DNA of 64,000 bases from Glandiceps talaboti (Eukaryota > Hemichordata > Enteropneusta > Spengelidae): positions 2,681,501-2,745,500 of the forward strand of contig NC_135558.1 of assembly GCF_964340395.1 (NCBI RefSeq). The letters are read 5' to 3'. Shown here in pieces: positions 50,201 to 62,200 of this stretch. The stretch's first letter is position 1; each line of letters starts with the position of its first letter. The notes under the pieces are model-generated. The model did no database searches and was not told the DNA's origin. It saw nothing but the letters and a program-made list of their open reading frames with translations. The translations under genes and the position numbers were made by a program.

Positions 50201-53200
50201 CAAAACGTATGACACAAAAACACAAAAACACAGACACATGACACATTGTACACATGTATGTAGTAGTGCATGTTGACCACTTGGGTATGGATACGTGGTG
50301 AAATCGGTACAACTTTCTGATGGCTAAAAACAAGAAAATCGGCTATGTAGCCATTATGATGAACTCGGAAAAATCAATGACAAAACACAAGAGTAATGAT
50401 AGTAAAATGAGAAGGAGAAAGAATATAGGTTAGATTTTGAACCCAACATGCTGCGGGTTTTTCTTTTTTTTACCTTAAAGTTTTGGGCTGCTTGCAAAAA
50501 CTGGGAATAAAACACATGGAACGGTAGAAAGTCAATCATCAGCAATCATTTATTGGCATGCAACCATATATCAATTCATTTACAGGAGATTTTAATGCCA
50601 ACATTTCAATGCACAATAAGAAGCAGTGGTATCAGTCACTTTCCACATTTTTTGGGCATGTACACTTTGCTGAATTTATACCCCAAATGAATTCCCCTAG
50701 CTGGAACCTTTCATTAACAACTCAATTTGAATATTTTGGGTTGAAGTATTTTCAATTATCTCTCAGGACTATAGCAGAACTCAATCAGCTTTAAGAGTAT
50801 TTCAAGATTTTTCAAAGCAATTTTTACTATTTTTGAGCAACTGTTATGGTGGTTCATATGAAACTTTGGAGAAACTGAGAATTTGACCGATCTTGGAATG
50901 AAGAAACTTTTTGCCAATGATAATCTATAAAACATCTCTGAAGTAGAAGTTGAAACAGACAGTTTTAGCAAAGGATTACATGTCAATATTTACATGGCTA
51001 TGACAATCTATAAAACATCTCTGAAGTAGAAGTTGAAACAGACAGTTTTAGCGAAGGATTACATGTCAATATTTACATGGCTATGACAATCTATAAAACA
51101 TCTCTGAAGTAGAAGTTGAAACAGACAGTTTTAGCAAAGGATTACATGTCAATATTTACATGGCTATGACAATCTATAAAACATCTCTGAAGTAGAAGTT
51201 GAAACAGACAGTTTTAGCAAAGGATTACATGTCAATATTTACATGGCTATGACAGGATTAGTAATGTACAGTTGGCCGAGGAAGTCACTGTAGGTTGATG
51301 AAATTGGTTGAAAAAAAAGTTGTACCAAAAACTAGTAGATCAAGAATTTGGATAAGAGGTGTGATCTGATTAACTAGTCATCATCATCTAGTTGTCTAGA
51401 CGACGGGTCCCATAGAAACTGTTCATCTCCAATAAGTTAACAGAGAGAGACTGGACAGCCTTACAAATACAAGTAAAAAGTGGAAAGTCACTGATAACCA
51501 CTGCTATCTACAAGTTAGTGATTGTTAATTAGAAGGCACCATTTTTGCCAAGTGCTAAATACTTTTTATTAGTAAGAGGTGCCAAGAGCTTTCGACACCA
51601 AAAATAGAAGCCATCATTGAAAAAACAAGACATTTAGCAACTATCAAAATGCAGGTAGCTTAAAAAATTCTGCACGAATTGGTTATTACTTTCAAAGCAG
51701 ACATACTGACAAGAAGGAAGAGGAAAAACATATCGGTAAGACACGGTAAAAAAGAATATTTGGAAATGTTCGGAATAATGTGATTAGTAATGACAAACCT
51801 GGAAGTCAAAATGTTATAAACTTATTTCAAAGAGGTAAACATCAAAACAAACAGAAACATTTAAAGGTCAAGTCCACTCAAATTTATCTATAATATATCT
51901 AAATCATCTACTCAAAGTGGCACAAACTGAGTGAAAATACTTCCATAAAACCTTGATTAAACTATTCTAGTATAATGTTAATGTCGATGTATACCTTCCG
52001 TATGACAGAACAATTGTCTGCAAAGTTAGAACTATTGATTGCTTAGTAGGGATTTCCTGAACATTTTTGACCCGTAGCTTAAATACTGTCATCAGTTCAT
52101 TTATAAGTTGTAACCTTGATACTGAGGTTGAGTTCAGTCAATTGCAAGTGGTGATTACATATGTTTCTGTCAGTAGAATTATACTGCGAATACTTTTCAA
52201 ATATGTAGCAAATAGTATGTATGATACTCAGCTTGTGTCCCTTTACATGTAATAGATGACTTTCATCTACTTATACGAGTCTTGAAAATAAAGTTGTATA
52301 GAATTAGGTTTTCAAAACCCAAAACTTTTGGGACTTTGAGATTTCCAAAATTTCATGATTTGCTATTGCTGGACTTTTGGTATGCATCCAATTTTTGGTT
52401 ATTAATTGGCATCAATGATATTGGAAATATTAAAAAATGTAATGTCCAGAAAATCTAGGTTTACAAGATTCAAACAATATCCAAACGTTTGATATGTTTG
52501 TAATAAAGAAATGAATAGAATATTATTAAGTTATGTATGACAGACAAACTCTGGTTTAAACTGTTTGCATAATCAGAACTAGTTGATCAAAAGCAATTTT
52601 CTGTTATTTTTTGAGTATTTATGACTGCGGTAAATATATTGCTGAAGTTATAAATCAGTTGTGATTTTTATATTTCTGGGATTCTGAAGCTGTTGTAACT
52701 GTTAGAAGTTATAACCCTCCCTGTGCAGACTGTGGGTAACACTGCATGTAGAGTCAATTTCTAAAAATGTGTGCTGGTGATTGCCACTGTTAATGGCAGT
52801 GTGGCAGTATATTTGATTTTGATGAATCGAGAATATAAACAGAATTTCAACTTTATGTCGGACAAGAACTTACATTCTAAGAATATCATAAAATGGTTAC
52901 CATAGTAACGTATAAATTGTCGTCTTTTAATGTAATTTGATTGGACTTTTCCTTTAAGTCTTCAATGAAGCATGTTAGTCTTTGATAAATAGTTGGATCA
53001 TGTCTTACAAAAAGAACTCAAAAAATGACATTAATTAATGAAAAATCAAGACTACATCTACAAAACATGTTAGTAGATTGAATGGGTAAAGTGCATGCAT
53101 TTACTTGAACAAATTCGTCATTGTTGTTTTCGGTTTCTGCATTGTATTGTTCACGCACATACTCTCTATAGGCCATTTTCTGAACAAAAAACAATTCATG

Positions 53201-53332
53201 CATTTAAAAGAAGGTTTATAACATGCATATCATGCAAAGCTGTTAGTTAGCATCAACCATGTACAACAGCAATATAACAGCAAACCACACACACACAGCA
53301 AACAACCATGTACAGTAGCAACACAATAGCAA

Positions 53333-53363
<31 letters not shown>

Positions 53364-55738
53364 ACAGAACACATTTGTAATCACTGACAACACATTTCCC
53401 AACTCAGCATTTCAGGATTTAAACCTCCCATGTCTGAATCCCATGGTCTTGGATTATTACTGTCTTATTAGTGGATCTATGTGGTCTCTAATAGATTATT
53501 ACGGTCTTATCAGTGGCTCTATGTGGTCTTAGATTATTACAGTAAATATCCCCATAAGTATCAAATAGGCAAAGGGTCGTGTTTTTTGTTTGTGACCAAC
53601 TTTTTCTCTGACTTTATAGTCCAATAATTGTCAAAATACTAAATCCTAAGATGTTATCCATTATTGGCTTTTCAAGTCAAGTTGAAAGCCATGGAATGTA
53701 GTCTTTAAATTATGATATTACATATACAAAATTTCAGTTTACATACTATACTTTCTAAATAAAGCCAATGTCCAAAGGTGTACAGGGACAATTATATAGT
53801 ATACAGCACAGTATGAATCACTGGACAAAATAATTTCAGATATTTTGCCACTGAAAGTCAAGCTCAATAACTTGTCTATTAATCTATTAAATTTTAAATA
53901 TAATTTTTTCTATGTCATGCCATATTTTTGTAGTGTCAATAACAAACCAGAAATGGCTAGATTGTTATATTTACTCTGAATGGTTAAATTTACATTGTAA
54001 TGTGGAGAGAATATTAATCACTAAAAATGTGGGTCTTATCATAATTTTGGCACTCTGGCAACGTTTGATATGAAAATAAAATAAACATCATTGTATATAT
54101 TACAGTGCCGGTATGTGTAGAGTAATTTGTCTTTTGGGGATTCTTTTGAATATTTTGAAATTAAGTTAGATTAAACCATTAAACTTTAATGACATATGAT
54201 CAGAAATGCTAGAAAAAAACACTGATGGACAGCTGAACGGACATAACCCATTGCAGGGGTTACAATCCAAGACATTCTGTTCACGCTTTATACCACAATC
54301 AGGCTTATCAAAACATGGCAGAAAAACAATAAAAGCACAAACTGCTAATCTGCAAAAATATACACATAAAAACACACCTGAAAAAATGCAAAGAAAACAA
54401 CACAACACAAGCGCAACATACAGCAGTGGTTATTTACATTTCTTGTTTGTTAATTTTACACTCTCACATAATACAAAGTCAGACATATTTTTTTCACTGA
54501 TAACAAGTTCACCGCTATTTTTGAATATAACTATTTAGTTTATGTTTGACAACTGTGAAGACATGGCTACGGAATCCAAAACAATATGTTTGGTTAAAAG
54601 CCAGTCTCTTTAGGATTTTTTACCTCTCATACACAAAAAAATGGCTGATGAACCCTACACAGATGAAAATCAGGTTCACCCTTTTTTTGAAAGTGTACAA
54701 AGCCAAAAACACTCATTGTTAAATATTCCTTATGGAAATATTTCCATGATGACACAGACATGAAGTCATGTCATCAAAAATTGGTGTTTCATTTTCCAAA
54801 AACTGTTTGGACTTTGAGTTGAATTTGAAATATTCAAATCTGACAATGAACCCCCAAGTTATTCTTATATTCACAAACATTGTGAATCGTTTTCCACAAA
54901 TGGTTTGATTCTCTCAGGAGACATTTTAATTACAACTATGAAGCTTTCTGTGAACCTTTCTTCTTACATTTCAGTACAAAGTCAATATGTTCTAATGATA
55001 ATCAGTGAAAAAACATGACATTTCAATGCAGCGTTGTTAGTGTTTTTATGGATGGCAAACAGCTAAGAATAATCATACAAACTATGCACATACAACTACT
55101 TCTGCAAACTGGTCATGCAAAGCAGGCAGGGGAGAAAAAATCAGATGAATGCATCAATTCCATGCCTGGAATGTTCATTTGTTGTGACAGTTGGTTGTCT
55201 GAGTGGGTAATAATATGTGGACATCTCAACTGTTCTCTATATGTATATTGATACTCCATAGTAAGCATACATAATCTATACAGTATACCCAACTCTTAAT
55301 GTTCATGTGTAGATACCATAACTTTCTCATCATTCCTTTGTCTTCCTTTTTTTTCAAAAGGACATTCTCTGTAACATTTGGTGTGACTTTTTTAAATACA
55401 CATTCTAAATGTAGAGAGAAAACTTTTTTAGACCACAGTAAATAGATGACCATTGTTTTACTACAATTATTCTTGATAACTGATAATTTTTTAAGTAACC
55501 GACAGAAATTCATTAAAATAGTCACCGGGTACAAATAGTATGTTACAGAGAATTCCCTTTTATCCGGGTATATACTGGTATTGAGGAATATCTTCACTGT
55601 ATATACAGTGTTAGATTTTGATATGGAAGGGTTTATGTCTGTAACATTTGTATCAATCAAAACAGACAAACAAACAAACAGACTGACTGACTAACTAGGA
55701 AGCGGATGGACAACCACATATCTTCCATGGCATATTCC

Positions 55739-55793
<55 letters not shown>

Positions 55794-58700
55794 CCATGTG
55801 ACGAACAACCATATGACGAACAACACCATCAGCACAACACCAACAGTGAAGAGATCACCAACAACAAGATACTGTTCTGGTCAACAGACTTTAAACTGTT
55901 CAAACACTAACTGTGGTATACACATAAAAGTCCTTCTCAAATACAAAACTAATCATCTTGAGTAACCATGTCAATGTAAAATGTACACATACAAAATATT
56001 AAAAGAAAATTACAGAAACCCATCAGGGTTTGTAGTGTCTTGATTTGTAGAACTACATGTTTCTCCTACCAGAAAGAAAGTATTCTGTTCAGTTTCTGCT
56101 TTGTACACACTTGTTATCTGTACAAATTCAGTAGTATTACACTCAAAATCTGTAAAAAATCATGTCATAGGGGGAAATATAGCTATGAGTGAACATACTC
56201 CAATGCAGACATCACCATTTTGTTTTCACCTGTAAGACAATCTGATCAGGGTTTGTTTATTTGAAATATTATTGAAATTTTCAATGAGAGGTTAGTACAA
56301 TTGGTACTTACTGATCTAGCATGCGTATTCCTCTGTAGTTTTGTTTTATATTCTCTCCACGTCTCGTAGATGAGTAACGATGCATAAATCTTGCCCACAG
56401 ACAGATTAGGATAAATCAGTTCTGAAATATTACCAGATTAGGATTAGGTACTGCTCTGTTCAGACTATCACCAGATTAGGTACCTTATTGCTATTATTTT
56501 CCACAGATTTTGCCTTTTTTTAACAACATATACAAGCACTTAGAAAAACATTAAAGTTCTTCAATGGTCCCATAGACCCCCCACCACCAGGACTGTTGGT
56601 GGAGGGTTGAGGGTGGAGGGTCTATGATGGTCCATAGGCTGGTTAATTGAAAGACAAAAGATTGTATAGTTTGGCCACTAGGGGTGCTATTCAGAAGCAA
56701 ATTTTGGCGTACACATCAGGACCACAACATAGCTAAGTATGGGTACCCTCATAGCATAAAAGTGATTTGGATAAGTTATCTTTCTCCATCAGCTGAGTCA
56801 AGCACTAATTACTGCTACCCAAGAACACTGGAGGTGTAGATACTTACCAGAGTTGGGAGGTACTAGACGATCCAATTTCTCCTGTGACAAGTGAGGCCAG
56901 AAATTTTTGATTGCAACCCTCAGTTCATCATCAGCTTGGTCCTGCTCAGCAACTGTAGGAATAAAGAAAACTTGTCCATTTCTCTGTTTTATGTAATTGT
57001 TCATTTCTGTGTTAATTCTCCTACAACTTGAGAATAATACTCAAACATTTAGAATCTCACCAAGAATACTCTCCCTTTTCCTCAACATTTGTCTTACAAA
57101 TATTGTAAAGCGTCATAATTATGAATGTACATGAATATTTCTGTGTTAATTCTCATACAACTTTGGAATATTTCTGTGTTAATTCCGTACAACTTTGGAA
57201 TATCCTTGAACATTTCAAACATCCCACACAGAAATGTCTGTCATACTTTTCCACAAGACTTATTTGACAGTATTGTCATGTTTACTGTTTATGAATTTGA
57301 CTATATACGACTGTTATTATAATATCAACAATGTATTTTCAAAAATGCTTTATTATTAATAACAGTATTTATTTTCATACATTACATCTTAGTGCATTTG
57401 GTTATATATCAAATATGAGTTTGTGATACCATACACAGTTTACCATTTCCTATATTGTCAATCTTCTGAAGTAATGACAAACATATCAATTTTAGCTACA
57501 AAAACTATATTTTTATGTTGCCATTTTAGGGATGTTTACATTCCAAAGAAAACAGCAGTATCTCATAATACTCTACCTTTCACTATCTTGATGTTCAAAG
57601 CTGTACGAATCAAAGCCATTAAAGTTGTTGTATAGTGTACAGTTTTATCTTCTGCTACGGGCATGTTCATACGAATCAACCTCTGCAAGTAACATACACA
57701 CAACAATGTTAGTACAGTGTCCCAATATAGAAGATTTTGGTGGTTCTTTGTACAGAGAAAGATCAAACAGGCAACTTTTGGATATAAGATAAAATACATG
57801 TATTAATATATTGCAAGATTTACCATTGTTGGGGCAACTGTTATCCATTTAATTTGTAGCATGTGATTGAAGGAATGAACTCAATGCAACGCAACGCAAC
57901 AATTAAATCTTAAGTAGTATTGACAAGTAGCTAATGGATACAGAACTTGATGGAAATGAAAATTGAATAGTATATATTTGTGTACCAAAGACTATAACGG
58001 CCCAGGTTTCAGTCCCAGGTTATTGCATTAGTGTTATCTTATCAGTGGCACCACATTCTTTAGTCCTCTACCTTCTCAGCCCAAAAACTTTTCCATACCT
58101 AAATGTTAATCTTCTTCTAAACTGAGCCTTTTAACTTTGATGATACTAAATTGAATGGGTAGAAACATATACTGTCTAGTGGAAGGTATTACTGACACAC
58201 TCTAAGAACAGACACATTACCTTATAGGCTACTTTATACGGACATTTCCGACCAAATCCCACCGGTGGCGTCATATTACGAAGCATTTCGTACATATCGG
58301 TGTATAGTATCCGCCCTCTGTTTGAAGCAATCAAATTTGGTCAGATTAGAGTTTGTCTCATAGCAGCACGTAAGTTATCAGGTTCTACCACACGCAACCA
58401 TGATCACATAAATTACAGAAGAACGTGTCATTTACATTGTAAAATGAGTGATGTAGACATGTTATGGCTGTTTACTCTGCACTGGATTTCTCTGGTCTGT
58501 AAGGTACACCGTGATGGGGCACCCTCACACATCGGTCAACCTTGAGGAGGCCAGTGAGGACAGAATGACACGACATACCTTACCGTCTATGGATTTCCCC
58601 GGCTCCAAACTAACAAGGCACATCTATCTGGATGGGCACCCCCAAACATACAGACTTTACAAACTTTTTGTTTTTCAAGGGTGTTTATACTGATTGATGG

Positions 58701-59141
58701 AAATCAACTAGGACATACCTGGCTGCAGGGTCATAGTCTGACCACACACGTACATACTCATCCAAATGATGGGCTCCAAGAATAGAAGCATCTCTTGTGA
58801 GATAGTCAAAATTGTCCATGATGACAGCCACAAACAGATTAAGCATCTAGAGAGATAAGACATTGATACAGTTATTAGCAAATTGTATATTCTAACTGAT
58901 GAAAATGTTGGTGAACAGGGTCAATCAGTTATCAAACCAAATGACAAATCTATAATGACAGGTATAGATTTCCTTGTATTCTGGAGTACACAATCACATG
59001 TACATTGTACAGAATTCAACCTTTATCTAGCTGTGTGGTATTCTGTGATGACAAGTTATCACTTTGGGTTTTGGCACACACAAATACAAACAGATATGCG
59101 TATATGTGTACACATACACACACACCTGCACATATAGATAT

Positions 59142-59207
<66 letters not shown>

Positions 59208-62200
59208 CCACATCTTAGCCAACCTTAATCCACTCATACAAAAATAAAGTAGACAGCAAAAATATAAACTTGTTTATTTTCATAAAATAGAACCATGCTG
59301 TCGGGAAGTCTTATTATTTTACATTATTGGTACATATATAGAACATGAGGTAGAAAGCGAAACTAATACAGATATTTTATGGATGGGGGAATGTAATGAA
59401 AAATATAACTAATAACAGCAAGCCCAATACTTGTTACATTTTGTTTTCTTTTAACAGTCCTTGGCAGTGAAGTGTTGGAAAACTCTACGGACATTGTTAA
59501 TATGACTGGTCAGCTAATAATCGAACACTTCTAAGGCCATACAGGATTGTTCACCATCTTGCATTGTAACATTGACAACTAGGCACACAAACAGCAATAA
59601 ATACTAAAAAAATCATACCACAAAGTGTGACAAAGTCAAACAATATTTTGGAAAATCCATTTTGCATTTACATGTGGTCAACAAGGACAAAATCACTAGA
59701 TCAGTTGATGTATTAGTTACACAACAATAAACTAAACAAAAAAACACACACATATCATGAATTCATTCAAAGCAAATAAACTTCTGTTTAGTATTTTAAT
59801 GAAGGGTGCAGAGGTGACTGAAATAATGAGAGAGAGAAGTGACTTTAATATTGAAGCATCCTGACTTACCAGAAATGAGCTCATGAAAAAAAAGCTTACA
59901 AAGTAAAAGTAAGAAAAGTTTGAGCCACAGTTGCCAGCTCCCAATCCAGTTGTTTCGGCACAGTTTCGGCCTCCGATACATGCTAACATGATTTCTTGCC
60001 ATGTTTCCCCTGTGCAACACCTATCAATTACAGATCAGGAAGGGTGCAGGAGAAAAGGAGCGGAGAGAAATGCATGCTTGAATGTCACAAGTCAATAACA
60101 AGGCTACCACATGTCAAATGCATGTCTATCACATGTCCACCACATGTTCATCACATGTCTGTGACATGATGTGTATGTGATGCTCTAAAACATGCAATAT
60201 AATATTTGAGTGTGATATTGAAATGTGATGGTGTAATTTGAGGTGTGATCAAAGAAAAGAAGGTCATTTAATTGATCCATGGTGCCTGAAATTAAGAGTG
60301 AATCCCTGACAGCCTAGAAAAGTGAAAAGATTTAAACCGTCAGTAAGAGAAGAAAAGAATGGCCTATGTGATGATCAAGTGAAGTAGATGGTATCCACCC
60401 ATGTTAGAGTACTGTTGGTTACCAATGGAGATGGAGGGAGTGGGGGGCATTTTAAACACACTTACCAAGAATGCCATTAGAAAGACAAAGGTCACAAAGT
60501 AAAAATAGGTGAAATCGGAGCCACAGCTATACTCTGGATAGCCTGTGGTTTCTGCACATACACGACCTGACCGACAGTCCATCATTATCTCCTGCCAAGC
60601 TTCTCCTGTGGCACACCTGGAATATGGTTTTACAAGGTAACAAAGACACAGAACACAGACAAACCACTGTACACACTTAGGGCTCATTGCAATACTGTAT
60701 TTGTAAACCAGGGATTAGTCGTCATTACTAACTTAAGGTAGCTGATTATCAAATGACAACATGATTATAAAAACTGAGAAGAGAATACTCAATCAAACAA
60801 TTATTAATAATATTATTATTATAGCCAATTGTAATGAGGTTTTCCCAGTTACCATTTAAAAGTTTCTAGTTCTGTGGATGATAAGATTTTATCTAAACAT
60901 GATGAAATTTTCTCATTTTTTGTTAATAAAACTGATTGTGACAAGGCCTTTTTGAAAAACATACAAATATTTTTTTATTATTGTGGATATGTCATATGAA
61001 CACATATTGTGCAATGAGGCCTGTCTTTAAAACTATATGAAATCTTTTTTTTATATAGAGCAGCTAAGTTTAAGTGATTGTAAGGAGCCCTTACTTAAAA
61101 TTAAAGTGGCCATATGGACGAGTATTTTGGATTTTTTAAAATTATAAAACAATTTCATCATGGTTTCCTACTTGAACAATCAATGTGAAAAAAGTTTGTT
61201 ATTGTATGTACAATAACAAACATTTTTACACATCTTTTAGCTTTTTGTAATATATTGAGTTACAAACACAGACTTAGTCAACAATAACAAACATTTTTAC
61301 ACATCTTTTTAATAGCTTTTTGTAATACATTGAGTTGCAAACACAGACTTAGTCAACATTGTTTTATATTGATTGTTCAAGTAGGAAGCCATAATAAATG
61401 AAAACTTAAAACTAAAATGCCAAATCCTCATCCATATGGCCACTTGAAACTTTACACAAAATGTTAGTATATAAAAGACTGACATTTAGTATTAATAGAG
61501 AGTTGAATACATTATACACAAACTTATGACAGGACACATTGAACATTTATTACCCATACATATATATTATGTTAGCGTGTCAATCTGCTTACAGGGGAAA
61601 AATAGGTATGTATGGTATGTGTAAGTTTAACACTTATAAATAATGAATATGTATATAAGTTTAAATATTTAATATTATATTCTAGGATAAACTGAAATAT
61701 ATGATGAAAACTGTCTGAACTTATTTCACAAATCTACAAATATAAAAGTATTACCAATATTCAGTAAAGTTGTTAACATTTGTGAAATCTTTAAAGAATG
61801 AACTTGAATTTAACTTTTAAATATTTAATATCATAATTGTTTTTATTTGTATATATTTAGCTAGTAAACATTTTGCAAGTAGTAGACATAATATAACTTT
61901 TTTTGAAATTTAGGATACATCTCGGATTCTGGATTAATTTGCTGAACAACCAAATAAGATCAAATGTTTTCAATGCTCAGAGAGTACGTCAACAAACACT
62001 TTGGACAGAGAAATAAAAATGATAAAGATTTTTTGTCCAAATATGCAAATGAGGACTTCATGACACTGCTGCTGAGGGTAAAAGTTCAAAGGTTAAAGTG
62101 TTACATGTCTGATCATTTTTGAGATGCAACCTTTTTTTTCCACTAGTGTAAATATATACATATAAGAGAAACTATTTACAGTTTATGATAATATGAAGAA

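Noticed and set aside
52896-52909. RFX X-box-like gttaccatagtaac (another at 35832-35845)
   Set aside because: It fits the consensus, but the consensus is loose enough to occur several times by chance in 64 kb. The sites are deep in Cav2 gene sequence rather than near the LRRIQ3 promoter.
57683-58718. Second copy of the 97-nt exon (equivalent of vertebrate 37a/37b)
   Set aside because: I searched the flanking introns for a duplicate of the [11 protein letters not shown]-encoding exon and saw none.
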